Source of the DNA: Thermoplasmata archaeon | GTDB lineage: Archaea; Thermoplasmatota; E2; DHVEG-1 | NCBI GenBank assembly: GCA_003649845.1 | Contig: QMTB01000024.1 | Coordinates: forward strand, 1-13,773 | Length of the DNA: 13,773 bases | Reading direction: 5' to 3' | In this document: positions 1 to 7,493 of the stretch, piece by piece | Position numbering within the stretch: the first letter of the stretch is position 1 | Layout of the letters: each line of letters begins with the position of its first letter | The notes under the pieces: generated by a model | Seen by the model: the letters and a program-made list of their open reading frames with translations, nothing else | Databases searched by the model: none | Told to the model about the DNA's origin: nothing | Program-made: the position numbers and the translations under genes

Positions 1-2835
1 ATATATATTATCTCTTACAATATTTTTAGAAGAGGAATAAATAAATAAACCGTATCTTGTATTTTGGAATGAACAGCCTGTGATATTATTTGAGAAACCT
101 TGTGATATATAAGCTCCTACTACTTGGTTTTTATAGAAACTACAGTTGTATATTAGATTATTAGAGGAGTTTAATATGTATAAGCCATATCCTCCATCTG
201 TGAAGATAGAATCTCTAACCGTATTATTATAGGAGATATAAAATAGGATACTAGCATAGTTATAGTTTAGAGGAGATCTTTTTATGGTAACATTATCAGA
301 AAAACCTATAAGAATACCTATTAGGGAATTATCTATAGATATATTGTGAATAAGTATATTAGAACAATTGGCTAATAAAAGTTCTCCGAGACTAGAATTG
401 TTCAACGTTAGATTAGATTCATTTTTTAGATAATATATAGGTTTCCCATCGAGGGTGTTATCTTCGATGATATGTGTATTCCAGTCGGATAGTTTTTCTC
501 CATATAGATAGATACCATTTATGGAGATAGAATTTCCAATCAATCTATTTCTAGGGGAATGATATAGAATAATACCGCTAAACATTATATTGTCAGATAG
601 AGTGTTGTTCATAGATTTTATAATATATATGCTAAATTCAGACTGAGTAAACCTATTATTTGAAATAATATTACCTGTAGAATTAAAGATATAGATACTA
701 TAGTAGAATTTATCTAAGAAGTTATTCCAAGAGATATTCAGGGACTCTGAATCTATAATGGAAATTCCATTATAATATGTGGAGAATATACTATTCAATA
801 TATCTATATGTTTAGAGTTTGAGATTTCAATTCCATAATATTCACCTATAAATGTAAAATCTTTTACACTTACATTATCAGCAGATATATAGATGATATA
901 AGAACTGTTACCTTTGAGTATAGTTGAAACACTATCATTGCCCTTCAAAGTTATAGGTCTATCGATCCATATAGTATTAGTATATAATCCATTCTCAACA
1001 TAGATAGCATCGTAATCACCAGCGTTATATATTGCATCTTGAATAGTAGTGTAATTACCTTGACTATTGACATTGAGGATATTATACCTGTTATTAACAA
1101 CGAATCTAGAGGTGGTTTCAACTGTTTTATTTAAACATATAACTTTTAGTTTGATAGTATATAAGCCTTCTTCTAAGTCACTTGTATTTAATGAGGTTAA
1201 AACATTATTTTCTACGCTACTATTTGAATCAACTATTTTAATCCAATGAATTGGATTATATCCTCTACCGTATTCAACTATATACCTCTTGAAGTTTTCT
1301 CCAGAAGCATTACCAGTTATATTGATTATTCCTTTAACATTAGTATCCATAGATGGAGTTGATATATCTGCTTTAATTATATCATACATAACTATTCTAC
1401 CAAGGTTTATTCTACCACCAATATATGGAAATATGGAAGATAAAATATCTGAATTAGAGGTTATGATTCTTTTAACATCATCTGGATTTAAACTATGGTT
1501 TTTAGAGAGGAGTAGGGCACATAGGCCCGCTACGAATGAAGAAGCCATACTGGTACCGCTACTATAATAGTATTTTCCTCCTATAATTCTAGGAGGATCA
1601 CCTGTATTATTTGCTCTAAGAGAGAGGATATCAACACCTGGAGCGCAAACATCTATTCCATCTCCCCAGTTGGAGAAATATGCTTTTCTATCATGATAAT
1701 CAGTAGCTGCAACAGTGATTGTTTCATTCATATTCTGAGGAGAGTAAAACTTTACTTCATCATTATTATTACCAGCAGCAAAAACTAGTATACAACTAGA
1801 GTTATAGGCGTATCTAACAGCATCTTCTAGGATAGGGTTAAATCTAAGTCTATATGAGGAACCCCAGTTATTGTTGATAACATCAACACCTTGATCTGCA
1901 GCCCAACATATTGCTTGAGCGAGTATATCACTATAACCATCACCATTGTTATATAATGCTTTAACAGCCATTATAGAAACATTCCAGTTTACACCTACTA
2001 TTCCTATAGAATTATCACCAACTGCACCAATTATACCAGCACAAAGTGTTCCATGTCCATTATAATCCATTGGATTACTATCATTATAGATGAAATCAGC
2101 GCCATATATATTATCTATAAATCCATCGTTATCATCATCTATACCATTATTGGGAATTTCATCCTTGTTGATCCAAAGGTTATCGATAATATCCTCATGT
2201 TTATAATCAATACCTGTATCAATAACTGCTACTGTAATATTATTAGATCCAATAGTGAGATTCCATGCGTTTTCACATTGAATCCTTTTTAAACCCCATA
2301 GATCATCATAAGGTTGATCCCAGCTACCATATGAATGGTAATATGGATCATTAGGTATATTATATATTTCCATTATATAATTCGGTTGAGCATATATTAC
2401 ATATGAGTTATTATTATAGTCATCTGCTACAATCTCTGGATCTACATCCTCTGTATATTTAAATTTATAGATATTTAGCAATTCTGGATCTCTGCTTTTT
2501 TCAAACACTCTTTTAATCGATTGAACACCGTATTTCTTATTGAGATTGAGTATGGATTCTTCATTGAGTTTTATATTTGATTTGAATCTTATGAGTATCT
2601 CACCAGGTACACTATGGTTTATCTCACTGGAATTCTCCATTGGTAGATTAAAGTTATCTTTAGTGAACAAAAATTCTTCGAGTTTTGAGATATTCTCTAT
2701 ATTAGAGATAGATTGCTTATTATTAGATTGATTAGAATCTCCATATGAGTTATCAGTTGATACCCCTCTAATAGCTCCTCCATATGGAATTAAAACTAGT
2801 ATTGCACAAAAAACTACTATACATTTCCTCCGCAT
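1..2835 (-). CDS. Secreted subtilisin-like serine protease with NosD-type beta-helix, C-terminus cut by window edge
   Basis: I translated this frame line by line: it is open from ATG 2835 to base 1 (945 codons, no stop), so the C-terminus lies outside. Order of parts: signal peptide (about residues 1-25, MRRK then a hydrophobic stretch); a propeptide/inhibitor-I9-like segment (about 70-130, containing VPGEILIRFK); the S8 catalytic domain with Asp206 in AVIDTGID, His261 in NGHGTLCAG, oxyanion Asn356 in AAGNN and Ser429 in SGTSMASS; a beta-sandwich-like linker (about 485-580); then from about 586 a start typical of NosD/CASH beta-helices (TTIQDAI...) followed by many short repeats rich in Asn, Ile, Tyr and Ser. 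The full S8 triad implies an active exported peptidase. The beta-helix probably binds surface polymer or forms a stalk, which is inference. An SD GGGAGGT lies 8 nt before the ATG. Confidence 0.93.
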   Translation of the reverse strand, partial: MRRKCIVVFCAILVLIPYGGAIRGVSTDNSYGDSNQSNNKQSISNIENISKLEEFLFTKDNFNLPMENSSEINHSVPGEILIRFKSNIKLNEESILNLNKKYGVQSIKRVFEKSRDPELLNIYKFKYTEDVDPEIVADDYNNNSYVIYAQPNYIMEIYNIPNDPYYHSYGSWDQPYDDLWGLKRIQCENAWNLTIGSNNITVAVIDTGIDYKHEDIIDNLWINKDEIPNNGIDDDNDGFIDNIYGADFIYNDSNPMDYNGHGTLCAGIIGAVGDNSIGIVGVNWNVSIMAVKALYNNGDGYSDILAQAICWAADQGVDVINNNWGSSYRLRFNPILEDAVRYAYNSSCILVFAAGNNNDEVKFYSPQNMNETITVAATDYHDRKAYFSNWGDGIDVCAPGVDILSLRANNTGDPPRIIGGKYYYSSGTSMASSFVAGLCALLLSKNHSLNPDDVKRIITSNSDILSSIFPYIGGRINLGRIVMYDIIKADISTPSMDTNVKGIINITGNASGENFKRYIVEYGRGYNPIHWIKIVDSNSSVENNVLTSLNTSDLEEGLYTIKLKVICLNKTVETTSRFVVNNRYNILNVNSQGNYTTIQDAIYNAGDYDAIYVENGLYTNTIWIDRPITLKGNDSVSTILKGNSSYIIYISADNVSVKDFTFIGEYYGIEISNSKHIDILNSIFSTYYNGISIIDSESLNISWNNFLDKFYYSIYIFNSTGNIISNNRFTQSEFSIYIIKSMNNTLSDNIMFSGIILYHSPRNRLIGNSISINGIYLYGEKLSDWNTHIIEDNTLDGKPIYYLKNESNLTLNNSSLGELLLANCSNILIHNISIDNSLIGILIGFSDNVTIKRSPLNYNYASILFYISYNNTVRDSIFTDGGYGLYILNSSNNLIYNCSFYKNQVVGAYISQGFSNNITGCSFQNTRYGLFIYSSSKNIVRDNIY

Positions 2836-2895
2836 ATGGTTTTACCTCCCAGGATGGGGTTTTCCCCTTTCCCCAAATCCATTATAAATTATATC
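2836..2895 (-). promoter_or_regulatory. Promoter, leader and RBS of the subtilase gene
   Basis: Read on the minus strand, a TATA-like element ATATAATTTATAA covers 2894-2882. About 27 bp downstream would put the transcript start near 2861. The short leader then carries GGGGAAAACCCC (2867-2856), able to form a 4-bp hairpin, and the SD GGGAGGT at 2850-2844, 8 nt before ATG 2835. Element order and spacing fit an archaeal TBP/TFB promoter with a leadered transcript. The hairpin's role is unknown. Confidence 0.6.
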
Positions 2896-2968
2896 ATCTT
2901 AAAATTTACTATTTATTTTATTTTTGACTCACTGTAGAATCCCATCTATCTAAAGATGCTATTTCAAT

Positions 2969-3032
2969 GAATCTAATTAATATTATGAAAAATGAGTTAA
3001 GAATCTAATTAATATTATGAAAAATGAGTTAA
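2969..3032. repeat. Exact 32-bp tandem duplication in the divergent promoter region
   Basis: Bases 2969-3000 and 3001-3032 are identical, head to tail, with no spacer. The unit begins GAATCTAATTAATATT and ends AAAAATGAGTTAA. It lies between the subtilase (-) and mptA (+) genes, just upstream of the presumed mptA TATA box at 3041-3050. It may be a duplicated upstream promoter element, or recent replication slippage with no function. Confidence 0.9.
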
Positions 3033-3040
3033 ATAACTAG

Positions 3041-3136
3041 TATTTAATATTCGATGATAATTGACCTATAGGTATTAGGGGTGATGCCACTATTAAATCG
3101 ATTGACCTACCAGATGTACAGGCTAGTCCGTCAAAC
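3041..3136 (+). promoter_or_regulatory. mptA promoter, SD and probable N-terminal coding extension with non-AUG start
   Basis: TATTTAATAT (3041-3050) is a good TATA box, predicting a start near 3070-3072. GGTGAT (3080-3085), complementary to the archaeal 16S rRNA tail, would be the SD. The mptA frame stays open upstream of ATG 3137 back to 3065 and encodes DLPDVQASPSN just before that Met, resembling the DVQ-x-S N-terminus of FolE2/MptA proteins. There is no in-frame ATG, GTG or TTG in this extension. ATT 3092 is 6 nt after the SD and is the best-placed candidate. A one-base deletion after ATG 3084 is the alternative. Confidence 0.5.
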
Positions 3137-3967
3137 ATGCATTTTAGATTGACTAGAGTTGGAGTTACAGGTGTTAAAAAACTTGTTAATATACATAGAC
3201 CTAATAGAGAGGTTATCCCTCTCACTGTAAAGATGGATTTATTTGTTGATCTACCTGCAAAACAAAAAGGCAGTCATATGTCTAGAAATATAGAATTAGT
3301 TTCAGAATTCCTTGAAATAGAGGAGAAACAACCTGTAAAGGATTTAGAATCATTCTGTGCATATATAGCAAAGAAATTATTGGAGAAACACGAGTATGCT
3401 AATTATTCTGAGGTTAAAGCAGAGGCAGATTACTTCCTAGAGAGAATTGCACCTTCTGGAAAGAAGATCTTAGAACCATATAAACTTGTAGCGGAAGCAA
3501 AGGCAGATAAAAGAGGTAACATTCGTAAACTTATAGGAGTAAAAGTTATAGGTATGACAACTTGTCCATGTGCCATGGAGATTATCCGTAAAATAGGTGG
3601 TTATAAAAAGGAGGTTGTTCCACCTACCCATAATCAGAGGAATATAACAACTGTTATGATTGAAGTACCTGGTGATAACAATATAGTAGATGCAAATGAT
3701 CTAATAGATATAGCAGAACGATCTTTTAGCTCTCCAACCTATAGTTTACTTAAGAGAGGGGAAGAAGGTGAATTAGTATACAATGCCCATAAGAATCCTA
3801 AATTCGTTGAAGATGTAGTTAGAGATATACTCCGTGCTATAATTGAGAGGTATAAAGAACTACCAGATGATGTAATTGTAGTTGTTAGAAGCGAAAGTGA
3901 GGAATCTATTCATAAACATAATGCTTTCGCTGAGAGAGTTACTACACTAGGGGAACTTAGAAGATAA
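3137..3967 (+). CDS. mptA: GTP cyclohydrolase MptA/FolE2 type (GTP cyclohydrolase I, type IB)
   Basis: Converts GTP to a dihydroneopterin phosphate, the first step toward archaeal pterin cofactors and 7-deazaguanine (archaeosine) precursors; MptA enzymes make the 2',3'-cyclic phosphate with Fe(II). The product matches the family throughout: LTRVGVTG at 5-12, VDLPAKQKGSHMSRNIE at 37-53, the cysteine motif TTCPCAMEI (Cys143, Cys145) at 141-149, PTHNQR at 163-168 with a probable metal/substrate His165, and SIHKHNAFAE near the C-terminus. Length from this Met is 276 aa. The given start is only the first AUG; in-frame homology to the family N-terminus continues upstream, so the true protein is probably about 15 residues longer (see the promoter entry). 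The next gene has its own promoter, so this may be monocistronic. No stem-loop terminator follows. Confidence 0.92.
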   Translation: MHFRLTRVGVTGVKKLVNIHRPNREVIPLTVKMDLFVDLPAKQKGSHMSRNIELVSEFLEIEEKQPVKDLESFCAYIAKKLLEKHEYANYSEVKAEADYFLERIAPSGKKILEPYKLVAEAKADKRGNIRKLIGVKVIGMTTCPCAMEIIRKIGGYKKEVVPPTHNQRNITTVMIEVPGDNNIVDANDLIDIAERSFSSPTYSLLKRGEEGELVYNAHKNPKFVEDVVRDILRAIIERYKELPDDVIVVVRSESEESIHKHNAFAERVTTLGELRR

Positions 3968-3987
3968 AAAAATGTCTCTTCTAAACA

Positions 3988-4020
3988 TTTAAAAATATCT
4001 TCTGTATAACTGGGTATCCA
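3988..4020 (+). promoter_or_regulatory. Leaderless promoter of the isocitrate dehydrogenase-like gene
   Basis: TTTAAAAATA (3988-3997) is a TATA box whose centre is about 28 bp before ATG 4020. No SD-like sequence occurs between them, so transcription probably starts at or next to the A of the start codon. This spacing is typical of archaeal leaderless genes. Confidence 0.6.
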
Positions 4021-5144
4021 TGGTAAAGTATCATATAGCATGGCTTCCAGGCGATGGAGTTGGAAATGATGTTATGGAAGCCGCAAGGATTGTACTTGAC
4101 GCTATAGGTTTAGATGCAGAGTATATCCATGGGGATGTCGGCTGGGAGTTTTGGAAGAAAGAAGGAGATCCTCTACCTCAGAGAACAATAGATCTACTGA
4201 AGGAGACAGATTGTTGTCTATTTGGAGCTATTACATCTAAACCTAATACAGAAGCACAGAAAGAACTTGCACCAGAGTTAAGAGATAAAGGATTTGTATA
4301 TTCTAGTCCTATTGTTAGAATTAGACAACTTTTAAATCTTCATACAAATCTTAGACCTTGTAAAGCTTTTAAAGGTAATCCATTGAATTATAGAGATGAT
4401 ATTGATCTAGTGGTATTCCGAGAGAACACAGAGGGATTATATGTTGGAGTAGAGTTTCATCCTGTGCCAGAAGAGATTTTTAAAGCTCTATCTATACATC
4501 CAAAGATGGAGAGATTTTCATCTACTCCATTAGATGAATTAGCTATTTCAACAAGGATTTTTACTAGGAAAGGATGTAGAAATATCATATGTCAGGCTTT
4601 TGAGTATGCCAGAGAGTACAATCGAAAGAGTGTTACATTAGTAGAGAAGCCTAATGTTATAAGAGAAACAAGTGGCATGATGCTCCAAGAGGCTAGAGAG
4701 ATAGCAAAAGAGTATCCAGAGGTAGAATTTAGAGAGGTAAATGTTGATGCTATGTGTATGTGGCTTGTTAAAAACCCTCAAGATTATGATATCCTAGTAT
4801 CTTCTAATATGTTTGGTGATATAATATCCGATCTATCAGCGCAACTAGTAGGAGGTTTAGGTTTTGCAGCTAGCGGTAATATAGGTGATAACTATGCACT
4901 CTTTGAACCTACACATGGTAGTGCACCTAAATATGCAGGTAAATATAAGGTGAATCCAACTGCTATGCTTCTATCAGTCAAACTTATGCTCGATTGGCTT
5001 GGAGAGAAAGATAAAGCAAAGAAATTAGAAGAAGCGATTGCAAAAGTTATAGAGGAAGGTAAGATTAAAACCTATGATCTAGGTGGAAGCAACACTACTT
5101 TAGAAGTAGCTGAGGAGATAGCAAGAAAATATGAAGAGATCTAG
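4020..5144 (+). CDS. Isocitrate/isopropylmalate dehydrogenase family enzyme, probably NADP-dependent isocitrate dehydrogenase
   Basis: Oxidative decarboxylation of a 2-hydroxy dicarboxylate, using Mg/Mn and NAD(P)+. The 374-aa protein spans the whole family: GDGVGNDV at 11-18; substrate Arg102, Arg112 (NLRP) and Arg134 (FRENTEG); Tyr141 and Lys210 as the catalytic pair; metal Asp243, Asp267 and Asp271 (NMFGDIISDLSAQ). The coenzyme loop reads HGSAPKYAGKYKVNP (299-313); Lys304, Tyr305 and Val311 match the NADP-selecting residues of E. coli Icd (K344, Y345, V351), where NAD enzymes usually have Asp-Ile. Ser96 aligns by eye with Icd Ser113, favouring isocitrate over isopropylmalate, but Asn115 of Icd is Ile98 here, so homoisocitrate or a related acid is not excluded. 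No leu or lys biosynthesis gene is adjacent. Leaderless promoter. Confidence 0.87.
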   Translation: MVKYHIAWLPGDGVGNDVMEAARIVLDAIGLDAEYIHGDVGWEFWKKEGDPLPQRTIDLLKETDCCLFGAITSKPNTEAQKELAPELRDKGFVYSSPIVRIRQLLNLHTNLRPCKAFKGNPLNYRDDIDLVVFRENTEGLYVGVEFHPVPEEIFKALSIHPKMERFSSTPLDELAISTRIFTRKGCRNIICQAFEYAREYNRKSVTLVEKPNVIRETSGMMLQEAREIAKEYPEVEFREVNVDAMCMWLVKNPQDYDILVSSNMFGDIISDLSAQLVGGLGFAASGNIGDNYALFEPTHGSAPKYAGKYKVNPTAMLLSVKLMLDWLGEKDKAKKLEEAIAKVIEEGKIKTYDLGGSNTTLEVAEEIARKYEEI

Positions 5145-5145
5145 G

Positions 5146-5166
5146 AAGAGTTTTTGGAAAACTCTT
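5146..5166. repeat. Perfect 9-bp inverted repeat between two metabolic genes, touching a TATA box
   Basis: AAGAGTTTT (5146-5154), loop TGG, then AAAACTCTT (5158-5166). It begins 2 bp after the TAG of the dehydrogenase gene, and its right arm runs into the TATA box TTTAAATATAAA (5165-5176) of the next gene. It could be a terminator hairpin for the upstream transcript, or an operator at which a dimeric regulator would block TBP. The sequence alone does not decide. Confidence 0.75.
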
Positions 5167-5209
5167 TAAATATAAATCTGTTTCCCCCTTCCATCGGAGG
5201 TTACAGTTT
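5165..5209 (+). promoter_or_regulatory. TATA box and RBS of the cDPG synthetase-type gene
   Basis: TTTAAATATAAA at 5165-5176 predicts a start near 5195. GGAGGT at 5196-5201 is a strong SD, 8 nt before ATG 5210. The transcript would have a leader of only about 15 nt. Confidence 0.65.
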
Positions 5210-6547
5210 ATGGATAGAAGAAGAGTTATAATAATGGGTGCAGCTGGCAGAGATTTCCATAATTTTAATGTATATTTTAGAGATAAAGAAGAATATGAGG
5301 TTGTAGCTTTTACTGCTACTCAAATACCAGATATATCTGGTAGAAGATATCCATCTGAATTAGCAGGATCTCTATATCCAAATGGTATCCCTATATACCC
5401 AGAGGAGAATCTATCTAAACTTATCAAAGAATATAATGTTGATGATGTAGTATTTGCATATAGTGATGTCCCATATGACTATGTAATGGAGAAATCAGCT
5501 ATAGTAAATGCTGCTGGTGCAAATTTTATATTATTAGGTCCAAAAAGTACTATGATTAAATCTAGGAAACCAGTTATAGCTATATGTGCTGTTAGAACAG
5601 GTTGTGGTAAATCCCAGGTATCTAGAGCTGTATTTAAGATTTTAAGAGAGAAAGGTTTCAAAGTAGCATCAATTCGCCACCCTATGCCATATGATCCTGA
5701 TCTAACAACGCAGATATCTCAAAGATTTGCAAGTTATGAGGATTTAGATAGATATAATTGTACTATTGAAGAGAGAGAAGAATATGAACCATATATCAAT
5801 ATGGATGGTATAATATATGCAGGTGTTGATTATGGTAGAATCCTTAGAGAAGCAGAGGAAGAAGCAGATATAATTATATGGGATGGCGGTAACAATGATT
5901 TCTCTTTCTATAAACATGATATGCTTATAACACTTGCAGATCCACATAGACCAGGACATGAGTTATCTTATTATCCTGGTAGTGTAAACACTTTATCAGC
6001 AGATATCATAATTATAAATAAGGTTAACACTGCTAGAAGAGAGGATATTGAAAAGGTTCGTTCGAATATTGAAAAGGTTAATCCATCAGCTAGAATAATA
6101 GAAGGTATATCAACTGTTTTCGCAGAGGATGGAGATAAAATTAGAGATAAAAGAGTACTTGTTATAGAAGATGGACCAACTGTTACACATGGAAGTATGC
6201 CATATGGTGCAGGTACTGTTGCAGCAAATGAGTATCATGCAAAAGAGATCGTTGATCCCCGCCCATTTGCCGTTGGTTCTATAAAAGAAACTTTTGAAAA
6301 ATATAAACATCTGTTAAAGGTTTTACCAGCGATGGGATATGGAAGAAAACAAATGCAGGATCTAGAGGAAACTATTAATAGAGCAGATGTCGATCTTGTT
6401 GTAAGTGGTACACCTATAGATTTGAATAGAGTTATAAAACCTAATAAACCTATTATAAGAGTTAGATATGATGTGGGAGAGGAAACATTGAAGCAACTTA
6501 GAGAGATCGTCGATGAATTTATTGATAAACATGTTATCAAGAGATAG
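5210..6547 (+). CDS. Cyclic 2,3-diphosphoglycerate synthetase-type P-loop protein
   Basis: The family includes the enzyme that uses ATP to close 2,3-diphosphoglycerate to the cyclic form, a thermoprotectant and phosphate store in some methanogens; most homologues in other archaea and bacteria are uncharacterised and often just labelled GTPase. The 445-aa protein has an N-terminal Rossmann-like half (RVIIMGAAGRDFHNFN at 5-20, then FTATQIPDISGRRYP), a P-loop AVRTGCGKS at 127-135, a Walker-B-like IIIWDGGNND at 221-230, ADPHRPGHE at 243-251, a base-recognition-like NKVN at 270-273, and a C-terminal segment with MPYGAG. Length is close to the roughly 450-460 aa known for the family. Start ATG 5210 is fixed by a good SD and TATA box. 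Its 3' end overlaps rfcS by 11 bp, tail to tail. The family call is firm; the product cDPG in this organism is not proven. Confidence 0.82.
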   Translation: MDRRRVIIMGAAGRDFHNFNVYFRDKEEYEVVAFTATQIPDISGRRYPSELAGSLYPNGIPIYPEENLSKLIKEYNVDDVVFAYSDVPYDYVMEKSAIVNAAGANFILLGPKSTMIKSRKPVIAICAVRTGCGKSQVSRAVFKILREKGFKVASIRHPMPYDPDLTTQISQRFASYEDLDRYNCTIEEREEYEPYINMDGIIYAGVDYGRILREAEEEADIIIWDGGNNDFSFYKHDMLITLADPHRPGHELSYYPGSVNTLSADIIIINKVNTARREDIEKVRSNIEKVNPSARIIEGISTVFAEDGDKIRDKRVLVIEDGPTVTHGSMPYGAGTVAANEYHAKEIVDPRPFAVGSIKETFEKYKHLLKVLPAMGYGRKQMQDLEETINRADVDLVVSGTPIDLNRVIKPNKPIIRVRYDVGEETLKQLREIVDEFIDKHVIKR

Positions 6548-7493
6548 AGCCTTCTTTGACAAAGAATGCTAGTAGTGTTTCTAGTTGAATCTGAGCGTTA
6601 CTACCTTCTGTTAATCTAAATTCTATCTCCCCTGTTTTCTCTATAAGTCTAATCTTACTCTCCTCTGTTATAGGTAGATCAAAGATCTGTTGATGAATCT
6701 GTTTAACTAGATCTTCTCCACTTAAACCTTGTTTCAATAATATATCATATAGTTGATTTCTAGCGGCTATAAAATCACCTGATAAAGCTGTTGTTAATAG
6801 TTTTTTTATATCCTCTGGTTTAGCCATAGAGCTGACTTCATATAGTAGATCAGCGGTTATACGATTACTTAGAGAAGCGCTCATCTGTAGTACATTAACT
6901 GCTTTCCTCATATCTCCTCTGGAAACAAAGATAAGGGTTTCTAATCCATCTTTAGTTATCTCTAAACCTTCTTTCTGAGCTATCCTTCTGAGATAATTTT
7001 TTATATCCTCGCTTGTAAGAGGTTTAAATCTAAATATAGCACATCTAGATTGTATAGGCTCTATGATTTTAGACGAATAATTAACAGATAAAATGAATCT
7101 ACATATGTGGGTGTATTTCTCCATTGTTCTCCTAAGAGCTGCTTGTGCATCAGGTGTTAGAGAATCTGCTTCATCTAGGAATATAATTTTAAATGGAACA
7201 TCTCCTAATGGTGATATCCTTGCAAAGTTTTTGATTTTACCTCTTATAACATCTATACCTCTCTCATCGCTAGCGTTTAACTCCATAAAATTTTGTCTCC
7301 AAGTATCAGCAAATAGTTCTTTTGATAAAGCAAGGGCAGAGGTTGTTTTACCTGTACCCGCTGGTCCAGCGAATATAAGATGAGGAACGTTCTTGGTTTT
7401 AACATATGCTTTTAATCTTTCAACTATAGGTTTTTGACCTATGACCTCATCAAGCGTTCTAGGTCGATACTTCTCTATCCAGATGTCATCCAT
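6537..7493 (-). CDS. rfcS: Replication factor C small subunit (clamp loader AAA+ ATPase)
   Basis: Loads the PCNA sliding clamp on primed DNA as part of the archaeal RFC pentamer (four small subunits, one large). The 318-aa product shows the RFC set in order: N-terminal WIEKYRPRTLDEVIGQ (5-20), Walker A GPAGTGKT (43-50), NASDERGIDVIR (73-84), Walker B IFLDEAD (104-110), sensor and interface RRTME (121-125), SVNYSSKIIEPIQSRC with the arginine-finger SRC at 149-151, and a C-terminal helical collar domain. No intein is present, although archaeal rfcS genes often carry one. The start is ATG 7493; no SD is visible, and an AT-rich GAATTAATC about 30 bp upstream may act as a weak TATA box for a leaderless transcript. 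The large subunit gene is not in the window. Confidence 0.97.
   Translation of the reverse strand: MDDIWIEKYRPRTLDEVIGQKPIVERLKAYVKTKNVPHLIFAGPAGTGKTTSALALSKELFADTWRQNFMELNASDERGIDVIRGKIKNFARISPLGDVPFKIIFLDEADSLTPDAQAALRRTMEKYTHICRFILSVNYSSKIIEPIQSRCAIFRFKPLTSEDIKNYLRRIAQKEGLEITKDGLETLIFVSRGDMRKAVNVLQMSASLSNRITADLLYEVSSMAKPEDIKKLLTTALSGDFIAARNQLYDILLKQGLSGEDLVKQIHQQIFDLPITEESKIRLIEKTGEIEFRLTEGSNAQIQLETLLAFFVKEGSIS

Noticed and set aside
1067..2731. Several plus-strand open frames of 60-92 codons opposite the protease gene
   Set aside because: They lie antisense to a clearly coding frame with the subtilase triad, have no RBS or TATA box in place, and show repetitive Ile/Asn-poor shadow composition.
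2969..3032. CRISPR-like repeats
   Set aside because: The two 32-bp copies are directly adjacent with no spacer, there are only two, and no cas gene is nearby.
3037..3225. Minus-strand 62-codon frame over the mptA start region
   Set aside because: It overlaps the conserved mptA N-terminus and the TATA box in antisense; no promoter or homology seen.
5465..5680. P-loop of the cDPG synthetase-type protein as sign of a small GTPase partner for the roadblock protein
   Set aside because: The protein belongs to a large metabolic P-loop family, is 5.5 kb away on an unrelated transcript, and lacks small-GTPase switch motifs.
6110..6562. Minus-strand frames inside the cDPG synthetase-type gene
   Set aside because: Antisense to a well-conserved coding frame, with low-complexity composition typical of shadows.
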